Source of the DNA: Phascolarctos cinereus
Lineage: Eukaryota > Chordata > Mammalia > Diprotodontia > Phascolarctidae
Reading direction: 5' to 3'
DNA: 64,000 nt
NCBI RefSeq assembly: GCF_002099425.1
Contig: NW_018344259.1
Location: 1,952,001-2,016,000, forward strand
Below, piece by piece: positions 13,601 to 27,600 of this stretch. The position numbers were made by a program, and so were the translations under genes. The notes beneath the pieces were generated by a model that was not told the origin of the DNA, did no database searches, and was given only the letters and a program-made list of their open reading frames with translations. Each line of letters opens with the position of its first letter. Position 1 is the stretch's first letter.

Positions 13601-16600
13601 ATGAGCTGGAGAAGGAAATAACAAATCACTCCAGTATCTTTGTCAAGAAAACTCCAAATGGGGTCATGGAGAGTTGGACAAACTGAAATGACTGAATAGG
13701 AACAACAAAAGTGGTGATGTTATAACTGAAAAGCACTATAAAATGTAAATTGTTATTGCTACCATTATTATTATATGGTGAATTTACTACTGAATGGTAA
13801 ATTATGAATGGATGAAAGAATTCATGAATAAATGAAAAAGCATTGTAATGATTGATTAGTCCACATGACAAATAAACAAAAGGTACACTGGCTGTTTGTA
13901 TCATCCTAGAAACAATACTGAGTTTCTTTGGCATATGGGTTTTCACATTTGAAATAATGGCTTTGTGTATAATAATATTTTCATTTAGAAATAATCATCT
14001 TTTGAAGTATAATTTTGGTTAGTCAAACATAATAAAAGCAATGCCTTTGGAACCCTTCAGTCTAGGACTAGCTGAATGGATATCCTTCATCTATACCTTT
14101 TGCCTTGTAGATTGCACATAAAAGTAGGTAACATCTTTGTCCAGACTTATCCAGATCTTCTCTGAAGAACGTACATCTTTCAAGTCTTCACCCAAGTGTA
14201 TCAACCTCCATGAACTGTCTGTGACCGTTTCTGTCCAACAGACATCCCCCTTTCCCCTAAACTCCTTTTCTCTATCTTACCTCATTTGGTACTTCATTAG
14301 ACTACTCCTGGTCATTTTCTTTGGTGCTTTTGTCTTTTCAGTTAGATTGCAAAGCCTTTGAGAGTAGGAGCTACGATATTTCTATATCCCTCCTCATGCC
14401 AGAAAAGTACCCATGCATAAGAAATGCAAAGGTTAGGCAAGGCAACCGATTTGTCTTAATTTACATCAATTTCTTTCACCTAGCAGCTTGCACAATTTGA
14501 ATGTGGAAAATGATGATCACATATTGTTCTAAGCCTCTTCAAGAATCAGATATATCATCAAGGTTAAGTAAGCAAAGGAGAATAGCTTTTAAAAGCAACT
14601 CTCATATGTGGACTGATTTTAATGAAATCTGTTAAAGGCAGCTGTTATAGATTTGTTTTTATGTTCACTTTTTTTGATACTCACTAATGAAACTGATTTT
14701 TTGTATTTCTGAATTTCCTAAATAATTGTTCTGCTTTGTTGGTTATGGCTTTCCAAATGGCCATGTTCTTGTTTGATAATGTACATCAAATACAGCAAAT
14801 TGTAATTAGCATTTAAAATTGATCAATCTCTAGCAATCAAAGACCCTTTTTTAAGCACCTACTAAAGTCCAGGCACTGTGCTAGGTGATGGGGATACAAA
14901 GACAAAGCATTTCCTGACCTCAAGGAGCTTACATTCTGTTAGGGGAGACATATATAGAGAGAGTGTCCCAAAAGTCTTAGTGTAGTGCTAAAGTCATTAG
15001 AGCTTAAAACTACACTAAAACTTTTGGGACAACTTGTATGAACATGTACATATGTATTTACAAAGTTATACAAATACATATGAAGTGATTTGGGCAGCTA
15101 TAGGAGGGGAAAGAAAATTATTAGGAAAAGTGTTTTAATATAGTTTTATAGTAATTTGCAATATCAGGAAACAAAAAGTCAGTTAAGTATACTAATGTAA
15201 GACAATGCATGAAATATGGGGAGGATTTTGAAGAATATTCTGTTAGTTAAAATAGACCCTGAGGTTAGACAAGCTTTCCAGTGAAATTATTTTGTTTTGC
15301 TCTTTTGGTAGAAGAATGATCCTTGTGTCCTGTGTTTTCTGGGAGAATCTGTGAAACAACATTCAGGCATTGAGCTCAGAGTATTTTGTAAATGTATATT
15401 TTGTTTATGGTATATATGACATGCTGCCAACTTTTTCCTGCATATAGAATTACTGTCTTGATCTATATACAATAGGGTAATTTTTAACCAAATTTTATTG
15501 TCTTCTTTAAAATGCTTCATATCTGTAGAAGTATAGTAGGATTTAAAATAATTGAATTATTCATGTAACTTTAAAAGGGTTTCTTTCAATGGGAATTTTA
15601 TACCATAAAATTCATTATTTAATTCTTTAGGTTTAGAAAGAAATTATTACTTTGTTAATTTCTTAAAATAATTAGTCAAGTGTTATAGTTAATCATGGTG
15701 TTTAAAGAAGAGGAGGAAATTATAATAAACTAATTATAGGAAAATATTTATATTGTCCATTATTTGGGGTTTTTTTGTTAAATCTTGTGTTATCCTGACT
15801 GTGTTTCCACAATACTTGAATTGTTTCTTTCTGGCTGCTTACAATATTTTCTCCTTGACTTGGGAACTCTGGAATTTGGCTACAATATTCGTAGGAGTTT
15901 TCCTATGGGGATCTTTTTCAGGAGGTGATTGGTGGATTCTTTCAATTTCTATTTTGCCCTGTGCTTCTAAAATATCAGGGCAGTTTTCCTTGATAATTTC
16001 TTGAAAGATGATGTCTAGGCTCTTTTTTTGATTATGGCTTTCAGATAGTCCAATAATTTTTAAATTATCTCTCCTGGATATATTTTCTAGGTAAGTTGTT
16101 TTTCCAGTGAGATATTTCACATTGTTTTCTATTTTTTTATTCTTTTGGTTTTGTTTTACAGTGTCTTGATTTCTCATAAAGTCACTAGCTTCCAATTGCT
16201 CCATTCTAATTTTTAAGTATTTTCTTCAGTTAGCTTTTGGACTTCCTTTTTCATTTGGCCAATTTTGCTTTTTAAGGCGTTCTTCTCCTCATTGGCTTTT
16301 TGGACCTCTTTTGTCATTTAGATTAGGCTATTTTTTAAGATGTTATTTTCTTCAATATTTTTTTGGGTCTCCTTTAGCAAGCTGTTGACTTGTTTTTCAT
16401 GATTTTCTTGCATCACTCTCATTTCTCTTCCCAGTTTTTTCTCCACTTCCCTTACTTGCTTCTCAGAATCCTTTTTGAGCTCTTCTATGGCCTGGCACCA
16501 ATTCATATTTTTCTTGGAGGCTTTGGATGTAGGAGCTTTGACTTTGTTGTCTTCTTCTGGTTGTATATTTTGATCTTCTTTGTCACCAAAGTAAGATTCT

Positions 16601-19600
16601 ATGGTCTGTCTCTTTTTGTGCTGCTTACTCATGATCCCAGCCAATTACTTGAGTTATAAACTCTTTGTTAAGGTAGGGGGCTCTGCTTCTAGTGTGGAGA
16701 AGGTAATGTCCCGAGCTTTGGGGGTTTTATACAGCTGTTTGCAGAGATACTTCTAGGGACCTGTAAATTTTCAGTTCTTCCAAAGTGGTATGATAAGGGG
16801 GGGGAGGTGTTTCCTCCCTTCCTGGCCTGTGCTCTGGTCTATGAGTGACTGCAGGTATTCTTTTCTGCCTTGGAACTGTGAGGAGGATTTCCTGTCCATC
16901 ACCAGTACAAGCTCCACCATGCCAGCACTCCTCCTAGCCCCAGTACCACCACCTAGAACTGTGACCCTGATCCAAGGAGGGCACCAGCAAAGAGATCCCT
17001 GCAAATCCCCCTCTGATCAGCCACCCAATTCTCCCTCAGTCTGTGGGCTGGAAGGAGCTGCCACTTGAGGACTGGGGCTGGGACCAAGCTTCTCTCTCAC
17101 CACAGTCACAGACTTTTCCTACTGATCTTCTAAGTTGTCTTTGGCATTCGTGGGTTGAGAAGTCTAGAAACTGCTACAGCTGCCTGTGATTCAGTGCTCT
17201 GAGGGGTGCATCAGGTTCTCTGAGGCCTGTTTTGCCTGCGTGCCCATGGTGAACTGCGTTCCTCTCATAGCCGGGTGTGATAGACCTTTCCAATCAACCA
17301 TCCAAGTGGTCTTGGGCTCGAAATGTGCTTCACTCTGTCTTTTTGTGGGTTCTGCTGCTTTAGAATTTGTTTAAAGTCATTTTTTACAGGTATTTGGAGG
17401 GGTTTGGGGGAGAGCTCAAGCAAGTCACTGCTTATACTCCACCATCTTGGCTCTGCCCTCTATGTTGTCCATTATTGAATCAAATAAAGCTTTTATTTGA
17501 TCTGTATAAAGTGATTGAAGACATTAAAGAAATTGTGCATGTGTTAAAATAAAGGAATACTTTTGTGAAATGAAAATAATAGTAATAGCTTATAATATGG
17601 TAGCCAGTAATAGCCAGTAATTATATAGTGCTTTAAAGCTTGGAAAGTATTTTACTTATGTTAACTAATTTGATAGTCAATTGACAAAGTGTTTTAAGTA
17701 AATAAATAGGAAAAACATTTTCCTACCCACTGGAGCCTTTTTCACTTAAGTAGTAGTTTAGTGAGTGATGAGTTACAAAGTAAGTGCTTTAGGATGCTTT
17801 TCCACATGTGCTTTGATTTAGGTTGTCCTGTGCTTAATTCTTCAAAGATCTACCATTTTATCTATGTGGCTGTTGCCTCTACCAATGAGAATCGTGATCC
17901 TCCATTCCTAAATAGAGAGTTTACTAAGTTACTGTGGTTAATGCAATTTGTTTTCTGATAGCCAACCGACTAGTGCTGTTTCTCCAAACTCAGCTAGGTC
18001 CTTGTACAGCAGACATACAGCCTATCAAAGGGCATGTCATCAAAGCCTTTCTAGCATATACTCCATAGAGATAGCATTTAGGAGCCTATGATTGCCTCCA
18101 TATTATTGGGTGTCTTCAGAATTGGTTACTAGTCAAGGAAGATACTCAATATACTTGAAAAACTCCTATAGATTTTATAATTGGGCAGAATACCATATGA
18201 AAAGATATAAAAATTGTGAAGTATTTCCCAGATTTCTTTACCATGGTTATTTGTATTTAATTTTAAAAAATTAGAAATTAAGGCCTTCAGAATGTGGAGG
18301 AATGAATTTGCAAGATAACTAACATGACTGAAAACAACATTCTCCATATTTACTTACTCTTGGGTGTCAATAAATTTAAGATCTTAAGAACTGATTTTCT
18401 GTGTTTTTTTTCCCTTTCCATTCACACTCATATCTTTTATATTTCAGTGTGATGGACAGTATATCCCCCTTCCTAGTCTACAAGGAATAGCAGTGTTGAA
18501 TATCCCAAGTTATGCTGGAGGTACTAATTTCTGGGGCGGAACTAAAGAGGATGATGTAAGTAGTATTAATAAGTAGTTTGAAATATATATCAATAAAAAC
18601 ATTGTGATCCTTTTTGTTGTAATTATTCTATTGACTTTTTAACTTACAAAATTAACAGAAAGATATGCCAATCAATCAACAGTCATTTATTAAACACTGC
18701 TCTGTACCAGGCACTGTGCTAAGTGTGGGAATACAAATATAAGCAAAAAATTCCTTTCCTCAGGGAGCTTATATTCTAATGGGGAAAATAACACATAAAA
18801 GGAAGCTGAAAAGTTGAGGGAGAATAAAAGAGAAAGTACCTGGAACTGGGGTGTGATGGAGAACTTCAGAAGTTGCATGAAAGAATTTAACTCTTCCCCC
18901 TCCCCATCTACCCTCACCACAGGTAGACATATGCCTTCTTTTAGTTTAAAGTTTGAAAAAAATTATCTTAGTGCTTTATTTAAATGGTTTCTGATTGAGT
19001 TTACTTTTAACTGCCAGGAATTTGAGATCAGGAGACAATTTCAAGAGTTATATGACAATAACAGAAAAGAACTTGTGCTTTAATAATCTGTCTTCGTGGA
19101 GATAAAAAGAGGTCCTCTCATCTTTGGCTTATTGTTTTTCTGTTCTCTCTGATTTCTTATAACTCCCTTCCCCATTTTTCTACCATGAATATACAAAATG
19201 AAATATGAAAACAAGTTGGAAAGTGCAGATCACTTTGGAAATTTAAAGATATTTTGTCATTTTTTGTGTGGCAAGGTCAAGAAAATTGTAATAAGATAAT
19301 TTTAGAGCTCACTAGAGGGACTTGATCTGAAGGGTTTTCGAATCTGTCCAATGGTAAACTTGAATCCTGACTCCGCTTTTTACTTTCTATCTTTGTGACC
19401 TTGGGCAAATCACTTCAGCTTTGGGATTCTTCAATTTCATCTTATGTAAAAATGAATGTTAGGCGAGATGGTCTTGTAGGTTCCTTCCAGCTCTGAAACA
19501 CGTGGATATGCACTTTAACTATTTTTGTAAGGAATCAGAGATCCTAAAATGATAGTAAGTCATCAAATTTTGGGGCAATTTGTTGCCCTCAATAGGAAGA

Positions 19601-21597
19601 TATATGTCTTGATATTACTACTGAAAGTAATGTATTAATTTTCCACTAATGATTTTATTTCCATGTTAATAGTCAGAAATAAAGTAAGGCAGTCACATGC
19701 ATGCTTATTAGGATACCACTTCAGGTTTAAGATAACCCATGCATTGCCTGATTTTGTTCTGTATGGAATGATTATTATATTATTTTTAACATAAAAGGAC
19801 TACTTATGGGATTGAGGGAAAACATCCTAACTGATTAAAAGCCTAAAGTATTTCATAATAAAAAGGTTTGTGGAGATGTATGTTACTGTAAACACACAAT
19901 ATGGTAATGTTTCTGCATTAATTACCAGAAATAAATTACTATTCACGAAGTAATTTATATGCACACTGTTATTCATAATATTTGTTAGATTTCCTTCATG
20001 AATGGAGCCTATTAGAATACTTTAAGATAGGCCACAATTTCAGTGTTTGCCACTTCTAGACATCTTTTAGGGTTTTCTAAATAGGCATGTGTCATTTTAG
20101 GAAGAGAGTTTTGATGTACTCACAGACCCTTGATGAGAAATTTTTTGAAAGCTGCTTTATGCTGGTATAAAGCATTTAAATACGTTGACACCTACAAAAT
20201 AACTTTAAAAGATTGCTTTCTAAGGAGAGAGGCATGGAAGTTATATCCACATGATGCCTGAAACACTTATCATTGTAAGTGTTTATAAGCCATATGTCAA
20301 TAGCTTGCTTTCATTATATTTTTGTGTATAATTTTATACTTTTTTTCTAGTTCTTTTTGTTGGTAGGTCTTGTCCTGATACAAGAGACCCAGCTTCCATA
20401 TTTTACCTTCTATTCCTCTTCATTGTTTAAATCATAAGTGCTTTTATACTGCAGAATATTTTTGTTTCCAAGAGTTGCTTTATTGTTAGACTGAAGTTTG
20501 CCTCATGCTTGTAACCTAACACTGTCTAACTCTTAGGCCTCTCTCTGGATGTGTATTCATTTTCATTGCAGATATTTACTGCACCATCTTTTGATGACAA
20601 GATACTGGAGGTCGTTGCGGTATTTGGTAGCATGCAGATGGCAATGTCCAGAGTCATAAAACTGCAGCATCACCGAATAGCTCAGGTCTGTGGCTTTTGC
20701 AATATCCACTAGCGGGCCTTGGGCCAGGGAGAAGAGAGATCATTTAAGTAACTCTGATGCCAGACACTAATTTATAAAGTGTTGACTTTGTTTTAACGTC
20801 AACTGTTAATGAGTTACCATAACTGATGAACAAAGTACAATAGCCTGTCCTTCTCTGGATAATCCTGGCTAAAAGCCACAGCCTTTAAAATGGAGCTGAG
20901 TGCAGGTGGACTATTATCCAGGGCTATTCGTGCCATAAAATAACATCTTTGTTTTATTTCAGTGTCGGTCTGTAAAGATCACCATACTTGGAGATGAGGG
21001 GGTGCCAGTACAAGTAGATGGAGAGGCATGGATCCAGCCTCCAGGGATTATTAAAATCGTGCACAAGAACAGAGCTCAGATGTTAACAAGAGACAGAGTA
21101 TGTAACAGGAACCATTTTGCTGCCTGTGTCTACTTTGCTATAAAGCTTTTTGTTAAAAACAGCAACACACATAACTTGACTCATTCTGGAAAATAGAAAA
21201 TAAAGGAAAGACTGGGATTTCTTCTAATATTATAAACTCAAATGAGTTTCATGTGCTTGATAAGCTCATGTGCTTATGATTAACTCATGTGCTCAGTAAT
21301 TCCAAGATTAAACACTTAAAACATAAAAAAATAGACTTCATTCTCTGCCCATATTTATTGTCACTTAGAGATTAAAATGAAAAATTCAGGCACTTCGCCA
21401 TTTCAGTGCTAGGTCAGTTAAGTCACACACATATACATGTTTTCATTTTGCTACAAAAGAAAAACAATTATACATATACCTATAAAACAGATATGGGTAT
21501 ATGTTTATATATAATTGTATATAATATATAATAATTTGTATTCTATTGTATGTTTTTATTAAATGCCATAACTAACATATATACATATGTGTGTGTG

Positions 21598-21634
<37 letters not shown>

Positions 21635-24600
21635 GGTTTTGTTTTTATAGCAAAATGAAAATATATATTTCCTACATTTTTCATTGGATTTAATATGAGG
21701 TTTAATTGGGAAAAGATTGCCTTCATGCAACATTAACGTAATCTCTTCAGATACTTATTTAATTTGGATGCAACACAATAAGCTAATAACTCACTATATA
21801 TTGAATTCAATAGGCTTTTGAAAACACCCTCAAATCTTGGGAAGACAAACAAAAGTATGATGCTTCTAAGGTGCCCCCCCGACCTCAGTTGTATTCACAG
21901 CAAGCGATTGATTTAGCCACAGAAGAGGAAGTTACACAAATGCAGCTCTGTTCACAGGCTGCAGAAGAACTCATTACTCGGTAAGCACTAGCAAACTGAC
22001 TGAGTTTGACCGACTGATCAACAAACGTTTATTAAGTGCCTATTGTACTGGGTGCCAGGCATTGTGCTTAGCTATGGACAGACTCTAATATGATAAAAAG
22101 AAATAGTCCCTACTCTGAAGGAGTTTGCATTTATAGCAGGAAACAACATGGATAGCATGTAAAATATGTTCACATATTTGCAAATCTTAAAGCATTGTAT
22201 ACATGCTAGATCTTATTATTATTTTCATTAATAATGACTCTCTTGTCTCCCTTTCTAAATGTATCTTTTATCATTAATATCCTGTAACCTACTTTTTGCA
22301 ACCAAATTATTGTTGTCCACATTTATTTTAGAAATGTTTTCACCAAAAATGGTGAAAATAAAGTTTTAACACTTAAGGTTTTATGGTACAACTGTTTCTC
22401 CAGTGGGGTAAGATAAAGAAAGAGTTAATGAATTTATGTTATATCAAATAATTGTTGAAAAAGTAAGTCATTGATTAAGCCTTGACATTTTTTGTATAAA
22501 TATTTTTTGTTATGAAGTTGCTTATTGTAATAGAATTTGAGCTAAACCCATGGTGCTTAAACAGGTATATTTTTTTCATAATGGATGCATTTTGACTTAA
22601 AAGTAAATTGTTTTGCTTAATTTGTTTAAATACTTTACTATTTTCCACACTTTCATGTGTCTCCCCATCCTGATCCCACAAAAACTCCATAGTAATGATC
22701 CTCTAAAAGGCAGGCTGCTAAAATTCTGCTTTGTTTATAGAATCTGTGAAGCAGCAAAAGTTCACAGTCTTTTGGAGCAAGAATTAGCTCATGCTGTGAA
22801 TGCATGTTCCCATGCCCTGAATAAAGCCAACCCAAGGTTTCCTGAGGTAAGGAACTAGTTCTTATGGTTAAATAAAACCTAATCTTTTATCTAGATTTCA
22901 ATTCACTGTGTTTTCCAGCATGTTAGGGTCATTATTGACAGCTAAAGAATAAAACATGCTTAAGAATGGCCAGGATCTTGAGGGAAATGTGTGATTTGCA
23001 TTGATGTATTTGGCTTCATTTTTGGCCCATTTTCTTTCCTTCCATTATACTTTCTATTCCATTTTTGGTATAGCTCTATAATTTTGTTGTTGTTCAGTCG
23101 TTTCAGTCACGTCCAACTCATGATGACCCCATTTGGGGTTTTCTTGGCAAAGATACTAGAGTGCTTTGCCATTTCCTTCTCTGATAGCTCACCCTTTAAA
23201 TGTGACCTTTCACATATTTCCCTCCTTCCTATTCCTTCCTTTCTTCTCTCCCTCCAGAAATTTTCTCTACTTTTTTTCCCATACTTCCCTTTTTTCCCTA
23301 TGATTCCACATGAATAACATCCCAGGTTTTATCTCCTAAGCATTTGAATCAAGGACTTCTCAAAGATGTAGGCTGAAAGTATTCTTGTTTAATTTTTAAA
23401 ATTAAGTTTAAAATAGTTACTTTTTATAATTTCAAAATATATAGCCTTTTGTCCAAATGGATAAAATGCTTTTGTTTGTTAAAATGTAACTCCTCTAGAA
23501 AGATGATACTATTCTGAATGAATTATAAAAATAAATCATAAGAAGATTCCATTCTTTTGTCATACTGGACAGAGTGCTCTTTAGAATCTGGAAGGCCTGG
23601 GTTCAAATCCCACTTTACTAGCTGTGTTGACTTTCTCCTTCCCCTTTGCCATGGCCCCAAGTAAAGGAAGTAAAGTAAAGGAACCTAGATCTTACCTGAG
23701 AACTTTATTAGCAAGCATAGCTATGAGAAAACACTCATGTGTATGTATATATATATGTATATGTGTGTATATATACATATTCACACATACATACTTGTGT
23801 GTATATATATCCTGAATCCTCTCCCTACAAGACTATAATGCATATATTTGTTTTAACCTTTTCTCTTTCCCTGACCTACCCATGACACTTCTACGCATCA
23901 TCATCATCCTTCATCTCTCCCCAAACTTCACTAATTCCACCCTCCAAGAAATTTTACCCTTATTGTTTATCATAGTTGGCATGGCTCAGATAGGACTGGT
24001 TCATGACTGGCTTTCATTACCAGGACAACAACATAAGTGTGCTTGTACATCGCTGTCAGCACTGAATTCAGCCTGGCAAGTGCTGACTCAGCACTTGGGT
24101 GATTTTTTTTTTTTTTTTTTTTTTTCCCCAGATTGACCTGTTTCCTTCTTCAGTTGTCTAGGTCTTGTCTATGGTCTCTGAAGTAACCATTTCTTCCTTG
24201 TAGGTCTCTCTTTTGTCTAGATGTCTGAATGATTCCATTTCTCTATTGGGAAACAACCCCCTCCCCCTGCCCCCCATGGTACAGGTGAAATTTAACACAA
24301 GATCCTTAACACTTTTAAGGTTAACAATTCTTTTTAACCTTCAAGCTCAACACAGCTCTGTCTTATTAGCCTCAGCATGGCACTATCTACATTAATGCAT
24401 ATTTTGTTGCTACCCAAATTCTTATTTCATAGGTTCTTAGTGACTGAATCTCAGTGCCTTCCCCTTTCCCAATCGTTAGGCTCCCCCCTCCCAGGCCCCC
24501 CCTCCCCTGCCAATAAGCTATGGGACTTCAGCCAAGTCATTTAACTTTCTGAGCCTCAGTTTCCTCATCTCCTCATAATGGTTGTAGTACCTACCTGACA

Positions 24601-27600
24601 GAGTTACTGCGAGGTTAAATGAAATAATTCATTGCACTGCATTATTTTAAGTGCATTGCAAACCTTAAAGAATTATGTAAATATCAGGCTTTTTATTGTT
24701 ATTTTTATTATTTTCTGCAATTGAAGTTACTTATCTTTCTTTTTTTCTTTTACCCATGATTTGAGTGATATAAGTAACTCATCTTAGAGAGTTATCTGGA
24801 ACACTCAGAGGTTATGTGACTTACCTACTGTCATACAGCAAGTATGTATCAAAGGCAGGAGTTGAACCTGGGTTTTCTTGATTCCTAGGCCAGCCTTCTA
24901 TTCATTCTGCCATGCTTTTAAATAAGTTACTTAAATAAGACTTGAAAACAAGATTTTGGCCCCATGTTCAGGGCCTAGAAGAAACCTGAATAAGAATCAG
25001 GTGATAGAATACTGAGAATTTAGTTAACTCTATCTTTCCTTTTATTGGTTTTTGGTTTCAAGAGAATGTGTTTTCAGAAGTGGGGAACTGAGTACATTTA
25101 CTGGAGGTAACCCATGGATATAAGATAGAGAAGAAAGAGGCAAATGTGATGAGACAGATTTGCAAATTCTAAAGAATCCTGGTACTTCAAATGGCTTTGG
25201 AAAATTATAAGGCCAATTTAGCTAAGAATCTCAATATTTTGCTGATTACTGATGATTGAATCACAATTTAATTCAGTACCACTTATCTCTGTGACTTTCT
25301 TCTTTTCCAGAGCCTTACCAGAGACACTGCCATTGAAATAGCTGTCAATGTGAAGGCATTAAATAATGAAACGGAGTCTTTACTGATTGGGAGAGTTCCT
25401 TTGGTAAGGAGAGGGAAAGAAGTGTTTGATATTAGGGCATTGATGAAGGGATTCACTTGAAGGCCTCAGATTCACTGATGAACCTTTGCTTTTGAGGTTT
25501 AAGTGTTTCCTGTCTCTTTTTCTAAGTTCTTTCTTCTAGTAAATGAAAATCATTCTTATGCAAAAAACAAGAAAAATCTGCACCAGAGGCTGTGCCCTGA
25601 CGATATCGTAGATTGAATTGCAGGGTGTTCCCTGAGAATACATAAGCCTTCTCCTGACAGTGTTTCCCCAGAAACACTTTGCCCAGAAGACCAAGTTACT
25701 GTTCACTGAATTAACAGTAAACACATAAATGACATAATCTCTATTTGCCCAGAAGGGGCAACCAAACACGGTTGGTCTTGGCCAGAGGTAAAATATTCAA
25801 GCACAGGTTATTCGTTAGACTAAGCATAGTGCCAAAAGAACCTTGGAGTGTTGAATTTTTTTGGAGATGCGGTCTCATTTTCCTAAGACAGGGGTTCTTG
25901 TTAAGCTTTTTTTTTTTGTCATGGACCCCTTTGGCAGTCTGTTGAAGCCTATGGTCTCCTCCTCAGAATAATGTTTTAAAATATGTAGGCTTACAAAGGA
26001 AACCAATTATATTGAAATGCAATTACAAAATTTTTTTTAAACAGGTTCATGGACTCTAGGTTAAGAACCTCAATCCTAGGATTTGTTCCTGGGGATGTCA
26101 GTAAGGTCCAGTGTAGAACCAACAGTCCATGAATCACAATCCCTTATCTTACTTAGCAGCTGAGCACAGTACAGTATAGTACAAATAGTAGGTGCTTAAT
26201 AAATATTTATTGAATGAGTATAACTAACAATTAACTACAGATATATATCATAGATAGCTAGAAATAGATAAGAGATAGATAAATGATTACTGAATGTAAG
26301 ACATTGTGCTAGATGCTGGGGATAGAAGTACACATAAGCAAGACACACACACACATGCACTCAAGGACACATGTTCTTACACTTGCATGTACAGATATTT
26401 AGATTGATACATAGCTACATAGATGATGGATAGATAGAGATGATAGAAGGAAAGAAGGAAAAAGGAAAGAAGGAAGTGAGGGGGACAGGGAAGGAAGCAA
26501 GGAAGATGAGTTCTGTAAGGAACATAAGTGCTAAGGTAAGAGGAAACCAACTAACCTGGGGCCAGTCCTCATGATAGGATGGCATTTCTTTCTCATTCCT
26601 TTGCCCTGGTGTAGATATGTGTGCACAGGCATTTCCTTTTGGAATCACTGTGCAGGGCTCCAAAGCCACCATACTGCAGAAGCTGGAACAGCCCTGTTCT
26701 TGGTAAACATGACTGGCAGTGACAAAATGGAATTCTGTGCCACCTGGCATTTGCTCATTCTCAGCTGTGAAGCCTTATCATCCTTTCTTAGCAATGACTG
26801 GCAGTGACTTCTTGCAACTTCAGTCAAATGTGGCTTTGGTCCCAGTTACTAGAATGAAGATTTGTATGGGGGAGATATTAGAACTAGCAGTTTCTAAAAC
26901 TTTCCAGCAGGCTAAGTGTACTAGAAAACATTGCTTTTTCTGTACTTTTATTCTCCTAATCTAGAGGACTTATGATAGGTATAGATCCTCGAGTAGTTCA
27001 TGTTTCTGAAAACTTAGTGTATTAAAACAGTTTATTATGGTGAGTACCCTGGGGTTGAGGTTCATGCTGCCTCATGGGTAATTCAATGGTAATGGTTATC
27101 AGCTCCATGCATTGTCAGTTTTACTGGTGTAATTAGTCCAAAATGACCAATCCCTCATCCCAATCCTATTGTGATAATTCAGCAAACATTTATTTAGTAA
27201 TGTGTCAAGTGCAAGGCAGAAAGTGAATAGTGGATACAGGGGCAGGGGCAAGCCTTGGAATCAGGAAAACTTGGAATTCAGGAAAACCTGTTCTTGACTG
27301 ATATAATGTGACTTGCCTGTATCACAGGCAAAAGATGATGATTAAGTTGTTTTATTCAAGTACTATCCCCTGCCCCCAATTAGGCTGAAAGCAGAGATTG
27401 TCTCTCATTTCATCTTGGCATGTACAATGTTTTGTTCATTTGGTGGGGAGGGGTATGGTTGAGTTTTGTTTTGGTTTAGCTTGGGGTTTTTTTTTTTTTT
27501 TTTTTTGGTCCAGACCAGTGATTTCATTTGTTTAGGGAACTCTCAATGTGGAAATTCTTGTCACTATTACAAGTTAGCAACTCATACAGAACTTCATACT

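Larger units (their letters stand above)
8112..18447 (+). other. DGKH intron, 10.3 kb
   Basis: Largest intron. It carries AT-rich low-complexity runs (8700-9170), several SINEs, a probable solo LTR, L2-type fragments, a mariner hairpin and a 1.7-kb L1 5' half. Segments 10420-11250 and 17480-18440 hold nothing I can identify. Confidence 0.8.
18556..20571 (+). other. DGKH intron
   Basis: Contains an L2-type fragment (18670-18830) and a MIR (19340-19505). The remaining 1 kb before the next exon is AT-rich and unrecognised. Confidence 0.8.
22847..25310 (+). other. DGKH intron with several old SINEs
   Basis: Holds a CORE-SINE tail (23085-23200), SINE scrap (23560-23620), TA/TG microsatellite (23735-23812), a 23-base T run (24103-24125) and two MIRs (24515-24710, 24800-24925). 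Confidence 0.8.

Noticed and set aside
15839-16644. Two minus-strand frames considered as a host coiled-coil gene
   Set aside because: They are L1 ORF1p (coiled coil followed by the RRDNLKIIG core) within an L1 copy with target duplications.
26415-26750. 111-codon minus-strand frame
   Set aside because: Part of it is the reverse of a GATA/GGAA simple repeat and the rest shows no recognisable protein.
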